From: Paenibacillus ginsengihumi DSM 21568
GTDB taxonomy: Bacteria; Bacillota; Bacilli; Paenibacillales; NBRC-103111
Reading direction: 5' to 3'
NCBI RefSeq assembly: GCF_000380965.1
Contig: NZ_KB905587.1
Coordinates: forward strand, 1-48,206
DNA: 48,206 bases
Every line of letters begins with the position of its first letter. Position 1 is the stretch's first letter. The notes below the pieces were generated by a model, which saw only the letters and a list, made by a program, of their open reading frames with translations, had not been told where the DNA came from and made no database searches. Of the stretch, positions 33,201 to 39,804 are shown piece after piece. Position numbers and translations under genes: made by a program.

Positions 33201-33980
33201 CTGCACCGCCTCGGCGAATATCCCGATCACAGCGAGGTGATGGCCGCCGGGCTCGTCGTGTCCAGCAAGACGATCGTCACGAAGAAAGGCAAGCCGATGG
33301 CGTTCATGGAGCTGGAGGATCGCGTCGGCAAAGCCGAGGTCGTGCTGTTCCCGGGCGTCTGGGAGAAGCATGCGGGCGTCGTGCAGAAGGGCAGGCCCGT
33401 GCTCGTCATCGCCAAGCTGCAGCTGGGCGACGACGATTACAAGCTGCTGGCGGATCAGGTCATCGCGCTGGAGGATCCGCAGCTGGAGCTGAAGGCGGCG
33501 AGGCTGCAAGCGCGCGCTGCGGCAGCCCGGCGTCGCAGTCCGGCGCAGGCAGCGGGGGCGGCCGGCGCCGCGGCCGCAGGCGCGCGCAACCCGGGGCCGG
33601 CTCGCCAGCGGGCTTATCCCGCGGCGGCCCCGCAGGCGCAAGGCTCACCTGCCGCGCCGGCGGCCGCCCGCCCCGGGGCAGCCTCCCCGGCTCCGGCCGC
33701 GGCGAACCGCTCAGGCCCGGCTCCGGCCGCGGCGGCCAGGCGGACGGCGGCGGGCCAGCGCGTTTATATCAAAATCTCGGCACAGCACGAGCAGCCGGAA
33801 ATTTTGACGGAGCTGAAGCGGCTCATTCAGCAGCGTCCCGGTCCGCTGCCGGTCATCCTGTACTACGAGCGGCAGCAATCCTCGATCAGGCTGAGCGACG
33901 CTTACAACGTCAAGCCGTCTCCCGAGCTGTTCCGGCAGATGGAGGCGCTGCTCGGCAAAGAATCGGTAAAGGTGAAATAA
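30222..33980 (+). CDS. dnaE: DNA polymerase III subunit alpha (DnaE type)
   Basis: This 1,252-residue replicative polymerase begins with a PHP domain (FVHLHVHSEYSLLDGA). The palm contains GPGRGSSAGSLVAY, Asp405 and Asp407 in MPDIDIDFSD and a third catalytic Asp in LLKMDFLGLRTL. A helix-hairpin-helix/tail region and an OB-fold near residue 1000 follow. It lacks the PolC exonuclease and so is the error-prone DnaE of Firmicutes, used for lagging-strand primer extension. ATG 30222 is chosen by homology of MNGFVHLHVHS; ATG 30207 is also in frame. An unusual Ala/Pro/Gly-rich stretch spans residues ~1095-1176, and a Gly/Ala-rich insert sits near 820-846. Confidence 0.95.
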   Translation: MNGFVHLHVHSEYSLLDGAARIDDLVRQAAKLGMKALALTDHGVMYGAVPFYKACLAYGVKPIIGCEMYFTSGSIRDKGSRAEQPIYHLILLAKNETGYRNLMKLCSIGHLRGYHYKPRIDLEHLAAHAEGLICTSSCLGGEVSQHLLYGRYEEAKAAALRYRGIFGDDFYLEIQDHGLTEQKKVMQEMIRLSRDIGVPLVATNDVHYVRESEHAVQEILICIGTGKTLDDEDRLQLKTSQLYLKSPEEMGRLFAHVPEALENTVRIAEACQLQLAFGRSILPEFRPLPEGKTAFAYLAELCEEGLRRRYESVPEWKSEAWRESLEGRLRYELSVIEGMGYSDYFLIVWDFIRYAHEQGIAVGPGRGSSAGSLVAYVLRITDVDPIKYNLLFERFLNPERVSMPDIDIDFSDLRRDEVIDYVVRKYGRDRVAQIITFGTMAAKAAVRDVGRVLGMPYNEVDRCAKLIPHQLGMTLGEALEASPELRAHAAAQPKAAELLELAMKVEGMPRHASTHAAGVVISREPLTEYVPLQEGTEQTPLTQYSMEHLEAIGLLKMDFLGLRTLSIIERSLQWIRQQTGEEIDWRQVPMDDPATYELLGRGDTTGIFQLESAGMRRVLKELRPSSFEDIISVLALYRPGPMEFIPQFIRCKHGEQQVVYPHPSLEPILKDTYGIIVYQEQIMQIASQMAGFTLGEADLLRRAVSKKKREVLDEERAHFVRGCLAQGFAEEEANRVYDMIVRFADYGYPRAHATAYGVLAFQTAYLKAHYPVQFMASMLTAVMGSHTKVAEYVDECRRMGIPVLPPDVNESGYVFTPVPPRAAPDEGSAADAASGSGNKAAGPGGAIRFGLAAIKNVGTQAIESLIAERAGGPYASLIDLCRRVDLRVCNKRVLESLIQGGAADTLPGHRAQLLAMLDDAVEAAVKWRKNREDLQLVLDGFQEEVSWDVHYPEIVPFTITQQLELERELLGLYISGSPLDDYEDVLSKLDIDPLHRLGEYPDHSEVMAAGLVVSSKTIVTKKGKPMAFMELEDRVGKAEVVLFPGVWEKHAGVVQKGRPVLVIAKLQLGDDDYKLLADQVIALEDPQLELKAARLQARAAAARRRSPAQAAGAAGAAAAGARNPGPARQRAYPAAAPQAQGSPAAPAAARPGAASPAPAAANRSGPAPAAAARRTAAGQRVYIKISAQHEQPEILTELKRLIQQRPGPLPVILYYERQQSSIRLSDAYNVKPSPELFRQMEALLGKESVKVK

Positions 33981-34088
33981 TCGCCCCCTCCCCCGCATAC
34001 ATTTAATAATCCATGCGACCCGTCCTGGCCGATGTGCGTTGCCCAGGCTGGCAGAACGGTCGATAGTATAGCGGAGGAGGGGTTCTTC

Positions 34089-34598
34089 ATGGCCCATCAG
34101 CAGATCGTGGAATACTTGGCCGGGCGCGGCGTCACCACCGGCCGCATCGCCGAAATCGTGTACCGGCTGCAGGCGCCTTATAACCCGTCGCTGACGATGG
34201 AGGCGTGCGAGGAGAGCGTGCTGGCCGTGCTGCAAAAGAGGGAGGTGCAGTACGTGCTGTATACCGGCATCGCGCTCGACGAACTCGCCGAGCAGAAGCG
34301 GCTCCCCCAGCCGCTGCAGGACATTATGGAGACGGACGCGCCGCTCTACGGCGTCGACGAGACGCTGGCGCTCGGCATCGTTCATGTGTACGGCATGATC
34401 GGACTGACCAGCTTCGGCTATCTGGACAAAGAGAAATCCGGCATCATCCGCGAGCTGAACGATCACAGGTCCGGCATCCACGTCTTTCTGGACGATCTGG
34501 TGGCTGGTCTCGCCGCCGCCGCTTCCGCGCGCATCGCCCACCGCTATCAGGACGAGCTGGACGGAAGCGGCGCGCCGCTCGATACGGGCGAAGCTTGA
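34089..34598 (+). CDS. Phosphatidylglycerophosphatase A family protein (YutG-like)
   Basis: This 169-residue soluble protein matches the PgpA/YutG family: AHQQIVEYLAGRGVTTGRIAEIVYRLQAPYNP near the start, VQYVLYTGIALDELAEQ, DEAPLYGVDETLAL-like middle, and GTSFGYLDKEKSGIIRELND. Acidic residues in DELAEQ, YGVDETL and LDKEK are the likely metal-binding sites. The family includes phosphatidylglycerophosphatases, but Bacillus YutG has no clearly known substrate and no membrane helices are seen here. ATG 34089 has GGAGGAGGGG just upstream. It sits alone between dnaE and the acc cluster, in the place of the malic-enzyme gene ytsJ of B. subtilis. Confidence 0.8.
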   Translation: MAHQQIVEYLAGRGVTTGRIAEIVYRLQAPYNPSLTMEACEESVLAVLQKREVQYVLYTGIALDELAEQKRLPQPLQDIMETDAPLYGVDETLALGIVHVYGMIGLTSFGYLDKEKSGIIRELNDHRSGIHVFLDDLVAGLAAAASARIAHRYQDELDGSGAPLDTGEA

Positions 34599-34675
34599 AG
34601 CTGCTTCAGCACCGCCTCCCGGCCTTACCTCCTCGGGACCGCCCGACGTCCCTCGCTGTCCCGTCTTTCCTTATG

Positions 34676-34705
34676 TTGCGGGCAAAAGTGGAGTTATGAT
34701 ATCAT
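34676..34705 (+). promoter_or_regulatory. Possible promoter with 12-bp palindrome before the acc cluster
   Basis: TTGCGG (34676-34681) and TATCAT (34700-34705) are 18 bp apart, and TATGATATCATA (34695-34706) is a perfect palindrome across the -10. It may be an operator; no known regulator motif was recognised. Confidence 0.35.
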
Positions 34706-34736
34706 AATTTCATTATGTTCGGGAGGTTTTTTTGTC

Positions 34737-34928
34737 ATGTGGACGGTCATTTATATCGCTCCGACGGCGAAAATAGCCGACAGAATCAAACAAAGGCTGA
34801 CGGAAGAAGGATTTCTTGTGCAAGCGCGCCCGATCAACATGACGAAGAATCAGTTCGAAATTCTGGTCCCTGAAGGCGAAGTGGAAGAGGTACAAGAGGT
34901 GCTGAACAGCATATTGCATAGAACCTAG
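34737..34928 (+). CDS. Small conserved protein, DUF2007-like fold
   Basis: This 63-residue protein reads as a beta-alpha-beta unit (WTVIYIAPTAKIADRIKQRLTEEGFLVQARPI, then FEILVPEGEVEEVQEVLNSIL). The pattern resembles small DUF2007-type domains that bind or signal, but no enzyme motif is present. A good site (GGGAGG) is 10 bases before ATG 34737. It lies 56 bp before accD, as small ORFs often do in relatives, and may be cotranscribed. Function is unknown. Confidence 0.7.
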   Translation: MWTVIYIAPTAKIADRIKQRLTEEGFLVQARPINMTKNQFEILVPEGEVEEVQEVLNSILHRT

Positions 34929-34984
34929 CCTCGGATTCACAAATCCGTCACAAGCGTCAAACATACGCAAGCGAGGTGTAGCCC

Positions 34985-35911
34985 GTGTCATTCATAGATC
35001 TGTTCCAGAAAAAACGCAAATACGCCACAGTCCCTTCGACGGACAGGCCTCCCGCCAATCGTCCGATGGATGCCGAGGCGGACGTTGCCGAGGATCGTCC
35101 GAAGCGGGAAATTCCCGAAGGTCTGATGAACAAATGCCCGAAGTGCAGCAACATTCAGTACAGCAAGGAATTGGAGAAAAATCTGAAGGTCTGCTCGGCC
35201 TGCGGCTATCACTTCAAATTGAATGCGGTGGAACGGATTCAGTCGCTGGTCGATAACGGCCAATTCCTCGAGTACGACAGCGAGATGATGTCGGAAGACC
35301 CGCTCGGCTTTCCCGATTACATGAAGAAGTACAACAAGGCGGTCGAGGCGACTGGCATGAAGGACGCTGTCATCACCGGCGAAGGCACGATCGGCGGCTA
35401 CCGCAGCGTGCTGGCGGTCATGAGCGCGGATTTTATGACCGGGACCCTCGGTTCGGTGGTGGGGGAGAAGGTGACCCGGGCGATTGAGCGGGCGACCGAG
35501 AAGCAGCTGCCGCTCATCGTTTTCTCCACATCGGGCGGAGCCCGCATGCAGGAGAGCATCCTCAGCCTGATGCAGATGGCCAAGACGAGCGCCGCCCTAA
35601 GCAAGCTGAACGAACAGGGCGGGCTTTATATTTCTGTCATCACCGATCCGACGTACGGCGGCGTCACCGCCAGCTATGCGATGCTCGGCGACTTCGTCAT
35701 TGCCGAGCCTTCGGCGGCGTTCGGCTTTGCCGGGCCCCGCGTCATCGAGCAGACGATCCGCCAGAAGCTCCCGGCCAACTTCCAGACGGCGGAGCTCAAT
35801 CTCAAGTACGGCCAGGTGGATTTGGTAGTGCACCGCAAGGATTTGCGGAACGTGCTTGCCCAACTGCTCGGCTTGCATACAGTGAAGGAGGAGACGGCCA
35901 GTGGCAAATGA
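34985..35911 (+). CDS. accD: Acetyl-CoA carboxylase carboxyltransferase subunit beta
   Basis: This 308-residue subunit has the N-terminal zinc ribbon (Cys51, Cys54, Cys70, Cys73 in [11 protein letters not shown] and VCSACGYHF), then the crotonase-like core with [46 protein letters not shown] and [16 protein letters not shown]. It joins AccA to move carboxyl from carboxybiotin to acetyl-CoA, the first step of fatty-acid synthesis. GTG 34985 has GCGAGGTG upstream. It overlaps accA by 11 bp, so the two subunits are made in equal amounts. Confidence 0.96.
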   Translation: MSFIDLFQKKRKYATVPSTDRPPANRPMDAEADVAEDRPKREIPEGLMNKCPKCSNIQYSKELEKNLKVCSACGYHFKLNAVERIQSLVDNGQFLEYDSEMMSEDPLGFPDYMKKYNKAVEATGMKDAVITGEGTIGGYRSVLAVMSADFMTGTLGSVVGEKVTRAIERATEKQLPLIVFSTSGGARMQESILSLMQMAKTSAALSKLNEQGGLYISVITDPTYGGVTASYAMLGDFVIAEPSAAFGFAGPRVIEQTIRQKLPANFQTAELNLKYGQVDLVVHRKDLRNVLAQLLGLHTVKEETASGK

Positions 35912-36875
35912 ATTGCCTTTCGAGCAGCCCCTCGTCGAACTGCGCGGCAAAATTGAAGAGCTGAAGAAGTTCAGCGTGGACAAACAGATCGATTTTACCG
36001 ACGAAATCGAGCGCCTCGAGCAGCGGTACCAGCAACTGGAAGCCGAGCTTTACAAAAATATGAGCGTGCAGCAAAAAATACAGCTGGCGCGGCATCCCCA
36101 GCGTCCGACTACGCTGGATTACGCGCAGCATCTGCTTACCGATTTTATCGAGCTGCACGGCGACCGGCTGTTCGGGGACGATATGGCGATCGTCGGCGGC
36201 ATTGGCCGCCTGAACGGCGTTCCCGTGACGATCGTCGGGCATCAGAAGGGGAAGGACACGAAGGACAACATTAACCGTCACTTCGGTATGCCGCACCCGG
36301 AAGGCTTTCGCAAAGGACTGCGCTTTATGAGGCAGGCGAGCAAGTTCAAGCGCCCGATCATTACATTCATCGACACGCCCGGCGCGTATCCCGGGATTGC
36401 GGCCGAGGAGCGCGGGCAGGGCGAGGCGATCGCCCGCAATTTGCTGGAGATGGCCGGCTTCGGCGTGCCGATCCTGTGCGTAGTGGTCGGCGAAGGCGGC
36501 AGCGGCGGCGCCTTGGCGCTCGGCGTGGGCAACCGCGTGTTTATGCTCGAGAATGCGATCTACTCCGTGATCAGTCCGGAGGGCGCGGCCTCGATTCTAT
36601 ATAAAGACGCTTCAAAAGCGATGGAAGCGGCCGAAGCGATGAAAATTACGGCGGACGAGGTATTGCGACTCGGCGTCATTGACGAAATCATTCCGGAACC
36701 GAGAGGCGGAGCCCATCGGAACGTTGCCGAACAGGCGGAGGCCATCAAGCGGACGCTGTGGAAGCATCTGCAGGAATTGATGAAGATGACAGAGGACGAG
36801 CTCATCGAGGACCGCTATAATAAATTCAGAAGTATCGGCCGGTTCACAACGATCCAGGAGGGTAACCATGCGTAA
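35901..36875 (+). CDS. accA: Acetyl-CoA carboxylase carboxyltransferase subunit alpha
   Basis: This 324-residue subunit opens with [19 protein letters not shown], then [56 protein letters not shown] and [34 protein letters not shown], the family's active site. It forms an alpha2beta2 carboxyltransferase with AccD in the cytoplasm. GTG 35901 follows AAGGAGGAG inside the end of accD. Its stop overlaps the pyk start by 8 bp (ATGCGTAA). In most Firmicutes pfkA stands at this junction, but here it is missing. Confidence 0.96.
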   Translation: MANELPFEQPLVELRGKIEELKKFSVDKQIDFTDEIERLEQRYQQLEAELYKNMSVQQKIQLARHPQRPTTLDYAQHLLTDFIELHGDRLFGDDMAIVGGIGRLNGVPVTIVGHQKGKDTKDNINRHFGMPHPEGFRKGLRFMRQASKFKRPIITFIDTPGAYPGIAAEERGQGEAIARNLLEMAGFGVPILCVVVGEGGSGGALALGVGNRVFMLENAIYSVISPEGAASILYKDASKAMEAAEAMKITADEVLRLGVIDEIIPEPRGGAHRNVAEQAEAIKRTLWKHLQELMKMTEDELIEDRYNKFRSIGRFTTIQEGNHA

Positions 36876-38625
36876 AACGAAAATTGTATGCACCATCGGT
36901 CCGGTAAGCGAGTCTCTTGAGATGTTCAAGAAACTCATCGAAGCGGGCATGAACGTATGCCGGCTCAACTTCTCCCACGGCGATTTCGAGGAGCACGGCA
37001 ACCGGATCAAGAACGTGCGCCAGGCCTGTCAAGAGCTCGGCAAGACCGTTGCTATCCTGCTCGATACCAAGGGCCCGGAAATCCGCACAGGCAAAATGCT
37101 GGACGATCAGAAGATCGAATTGGTACAGGACAAGCTGATTACGCTGACGAACGAAGAAATTCTTGGCACTTCCGAGCGTATTTCCATTACATACAAGGAT
37201 TTGTACAAGGATGTCAAGGTTGGAGCTACCATTTTGCTTGACGACGGTTTGATCGGCCTGCAGGTCGAGGATATCCGGGGAACCGATATCGTCTGCCGCA
37301 TCAAGAACGGCGGCCTGCTGGGCAGCAAGAAGGGAGTCAATGTCCCGGGCGTGAAAATCAATCTGCCGGGTATTACCGAGAAGGACGCTAACGATATTAT
37401 ATTCGGCATTGAGCAGGGAGTTGATTTCATCGCTGCTTCTTTCGTGCGTAAAGCGAGCGATGTCCTGGAAATCCGCGAAATTTTGGAGCGCCATAACGCG
37501 TCCCACATTCAGATCATCGCGAAGATCGAGAACCAGGAGGGCGTGGACAACCTGGACGAAATCCTCGAGGTATCCGACGGCCTGATGGTGGCTCGCGGCG
37601 ATCTTGGCGTGGAAATTCCGGCGGAGGACGTACCGCTCGTGCAGAAAGAGATGATCCGCAAGTGCAACCTGGCCGGCAAGCCGGTCATCACAGCGACGCA
37701 AATGCTCGATTCGATGCAGCGCAACCCGCGTCCGACAAGGGCCGAAGCGAGCGACGTGGCGAACGCCATCTTCGACGGCACCGACGCGATCATGCTGTCC
37801 GGCGAGACGGCTGCCGGCAAATATCCGATCGAGTCTGTCATGACGATGGCGCGGATCGCCGAGCGCGCGGAAGCGGCGCTGGAGCACCGCGAAATTTTCA
37901 TCCGCCAAAGCAACGCGCAGCAGATGACGGTGACTGAGGCGATCAGCCAGGCCGTAGCGAACTCGGCGCTGGATCTGAACGCGCGGGCGATCCTGACCGC
38001 CACGGAGAGCGGATATACGGCGCGCATGGTGTCCAAGTACCGGCCGAAAGCTCCGATTATCGCCGTCACGCCGAGCGAGCAGGTGCTGCGCCGCCTGTCT
38101 CTTGTCTGGGGCGTCGTTCCGGTCAAAGGCGAGATGTGCTCTTCGACCGACCAGCTCTTCGAGCTTGCCGTTGACGCGAGCGTGAAGGCGGGGCATGTAG
38201 CGCTTGGTGATACGGTCGTCATTACCGCCGGCGTACCGGTAGGCCGCTCGGGAACGACGAATCTGATCAAGGTGCATCAGGTCGGCGAAATGATCGCCAA
38301 AGGCCAGGGTATCGGCACGCAGATCGTCTCCGGCAAGGTCGTGACGGCACGTACGGCGGAAGAAGCGAACGCCAAGGTGACCGAAGGCTGCATTCTCGTT
38401 ACCGTGACGACGGACAAGGAGTACATGCCGGCGTTCGAGAAGGCGGCAGGCGTCATTACGGAAACCGGCGGCATCACCTCCCACGCGGCCGTCGTCGGCA
38501 TCAGCCTGGGCAAGCCGGTTGTCGTGGGCGTGGACAAGGCGCTGGAGGTCATTCAGGAAGGCACCGAGGTATCGATCTATCCGGAAGTGGGAGTTATTTA
38601 TACCGGCCGCTCCCGCGTCCTTTAA
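36868..38625 (+). CDS. pyk: Pyruvate kinase with C-terminal PEP-utilizer domain
   Basis: This 585-residue enzyme makes pyruvate and ATP from PEP. It has [40 protein letters not shown] (PEP/ADP site), [13 protein letters not shown] (general acid Lys), [10 protein letters not shown] (metal Glu/Asp) and [22 protein letters not shown]. The C-terminal extension (~475-585, [21 protein letters not shown]) is the PEP-utilizer domain typical of Bacillus-type pyruvate kinases. Start ATG 36868 is fixed by the overlap with accA. It probably belongs to the acc operon. Confidence 0.97.
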   Translation: MRKTKIVCTIGPVSESLEMFKKLIEAGMNVCRLNFSHGDFEEHGNRIKNVRQACQELGKTVAILLDTKGPEIRTGKMLDDQKIELVQDKLITLTNEEILGTSERISITYKDLYKDVKVGATILLDDGLIGLQVEDIRGTDIVCRIKNGGLLGSKKGVNVPGVKINLPGITEKDANDIIFGIEQGVDFIAASFVRKASDVLEIREILERHNASHIQIIAKIENQEGVDNLDEILEVSDGLMVARGDLGVEIPAEDVPLVQKEMIRKCNLAGKPVITATQMLDSMQRNPRPTRAEASDVANAIFDGTDAIMLSGETAAGKYPIESVMTMARIAERAEAALEHREIFIRQSNAQQMTVTEAISQAVANSALDLNARAILTATESGYTARMVSKYRPKAPIIAVTPSEQVLRRLSLVWGVVPVKGEMCSSTDQLFELAVDASVKAGHVALGDTVVITAGVPVGRSGTTNLIKVHQVGEMIAKGQGIGTQIVSGKVVTARTAEEANAKVTEGCILVTVTTDKEYMPAFEKAAGVITETGGITSHAAVVGISLGKPVVVGVDKALEVIQEGTEVSIYPEVGVIYTGRSRVL

Positions 38626-38683
38626 TCCGTGCGGAACGTTCGCCGGAGTCATTCTCCGGCGGGCGTTCACCGGGCAGCAGGCG

Positions 38684-38724
38684 ACAAGCGGCGACAGAGG
38701 AATCGCCCGTCAACGGCGCCTATA
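38684..38724 (-). repeat. Dispersed repeat family, degraded copy after pyk
   Basis: On the minus strand, GGCGCCGTTGACGGGCGATTCC followed by a GTCGCC-rich segment matches the family core, with many changes. It lies in the pyk-thioesterase gap. Confidence 0.45.
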
Positions 38725-38734
38725 CAGTCCATTG

Positions 38735-38772
38735 CAGCGAAATCGTGTCCCTATGCGGTTTCGCTGTTTTTC
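38735..38772 (+). terminator. Intrinsic terminator after pyk
   Basis: CAGCGAAATCG (38735-38745) pairs with CGGTTTCGCTG (38756-38766), followed by TTTTTC. A GC-rich hairpin without T tract also lies at about 38638-38668. Confidence 0.8.
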
Positions 38773-38812
38773 TACTTGAACGTTATCTTTAGGAAGGAGG
38801 CTGCTGCTCAAG

Positions 38813-39229
38813 ATGCCGTCGCCATGGTTCACGCATGAGCTTAAAGTGAGATACCAGGAAACAGACCAGATGGGGGTCGTGTATCACGCCAATTATTTGA
38901 ACTGGTTCGAGATCGGCCGCACCGAGCTGATCCGCGAGCTGGGCATGCCGTACCGCTCGATCGAAGCGAAAGGACTATTGCTGCCGGTCATTGAAGCGGA
39001 TATTCGCTTTGTCAAGCCGGCGCGATATGACGATACGGTTACGATTCGGACGCGTGTGGAACAATACACGAATATTCGCCTGAGCTTCTCCTGCGAAATT
39101 TGCCGGGACGGGGAGACGCTCGCGAGCGGCGGAACCCGCCACGTCTGGGTCAACCGCGATTGGAAGCCCGCCCGCATCGATAAGGAAGCGCCCGAACTGT
39201 ACGAACTACTCAAGAAATGGAGTGGGTAA
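38813..39229 (+). CDS. Acyl-CoA thioesterase (YbgC/4-hydroxybenzoyl type)
   Basis: This 138-residue protein has the hotdog-fold signature with catalytic Asp/His: YQETDQMGVVYHANYLNWFEIGRTELIREL, then RFVKPARYDDTVTIRTRV and a final RHVWVNRDWKPARI. It hydrolyses acyl-CoA or acyl-ACP thioesters; the chain length preferred is unknown. ATG 38813 has AAGGAGG 14 bases upstream, longer than usual. It lies 6 bp before fxsA, likely cotranscribed. It replaces no known gene in the B. subtilis order. Confidence 0.88.
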   Translation: MPSPWFTHELKVRYQETDQMGVVYHANYLNWFEIGRTELIRELGMPYRSIEAKGLLLPVIEADIRFVKPARYDDTVTIRTRVEQYTNIRLSFSCEICRDGETLASGGTRHVWVNRDWKPARIDKEAPELYELLKKWSG

Positions 39230-39235
39230 GCGCTC

Positions 39236-39637
39236 ATGTTCCGTTGGCTCGTCATTGTGCTGATTGTCGTTCCTGCCCTGGAAATTTGGGGATTGCTTGC
39301 GGTCGGCAAGCTGATCGGCGGCTGGCAGACATTCGCATTGCTCGTGCTCACCGGCCTGCTCGGCGCGGCGCTGGCGCGCAGGGAAGGGCGCAAGGTGCTG
39401 GAGTTCGCCCGGTATCAGATGTCGGTCGGACAGCCCCCGGGCGATGCAATACTCGACGCCATTTGCGTCTTCGGCGGCGGGCTGATGCTGCTTGCGCCGG
39501 GCTTTCTCACGGATGTGTTCGGACTGGTGCTGCTTTTGCCGCCGACAAGACCGGTTTTTAAAGCGTTGATTCTCGCTTGGATTCGGAAGCAGCTCGACTC
39601 CGGGCAGTTCCATTTTATTTGGCGCGGACGCCAATGA
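39236..39637 (+). CDS. fxsA: FxsA-family membrane protein
   Basis: This 133-residue protein has the FxsA pattern: FRWLVIVLIVVPALEIWGLLAVGKLIGGWQTFALLVLTGLLGAALARREGRKVL, then PGDAILDAICVFGGGLMLLAPGFLTDVFGLVLLLPPTRP. It has about three membrane segments. In E. coli FxsA relieves phage T7 exclusion by F plasmid; the general role is unknown. In B. subtilis the orthologue (ytzA) also follows pyk. The last codons and the TGA lie inside a dispersed repeat copy (39625-39686). Confidence 0.9.
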   Translation: MFRWLVIVLIVVPALEIWGLLAVGKLIGGWQTFALLVLTGLLGAALARREGRKVLEFARYQMSVGQPPGDAILDAICVFGGGLMLLAPGFLTDVFGLVLLLPPTRPVFKALILAWIRKQLDSGQFHFIWRGRQ

Positions 39638-39686
39638 CGAGCGATTTCTTCCGTCATCGGTCGTCGCCTGCGGTGCCTGAAATTTT
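39625..39686 (+). repeat. Dispersed repeat family, copy at the end of fxsA
   Basis: GGACGCCAATGACGAGCGA, TTTCTTCCGTCATCGG and TCGTCGCCTGCGG match the family core, with ATGACG and CGTCAT able to pair. It supplies the fxsA stop and precedes the Pho box. Confidence 0.75.
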
Positions 39687-39700
39687 GTTATTGCAAGGCA

Positions 39701-39739
39701 TTTACACAAAATTAACAAAAGGGCGGTATTCCGTTAACA
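39701..39739 (+). promoter_or_regulatory. Pho box (PhoP-binding repeats) upstream of ppk
   Basis: TTTACA at 39701, TTAACA at 39712 and TTAACA at 39734 lie at exact 11-bp phase (a degenerate GCGGTA fills the 39723 slot). This matches the Bacillus PhoP consensus TT(A/T/C)ACA repeated with 5-bp spacers. It sits about 65-105 bp before the ppk start and suggests induction under phosphate limitation. Confidence 0.65.
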
Positions 39740-39804
39740 TTGCTCGCTTACGATGAAGGAACTACATACAGTAAAGCGCAAGCTGATGGGGGATGCATGA
39801 CGCC

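Noticed and set aside
30930..33641. 903-codon antisense ORF over dnaE
   Set aside because: It is the mirror frame of a GC-rich real gene with strong DnaE motifs; no ribosome site or family pattern.
36844..38670. 608-codon antisense ORF over pyk
   Set aside because: Shadow of pyruvate kinase, with Arg/His/Asp-rich composition typical of antisense frames.
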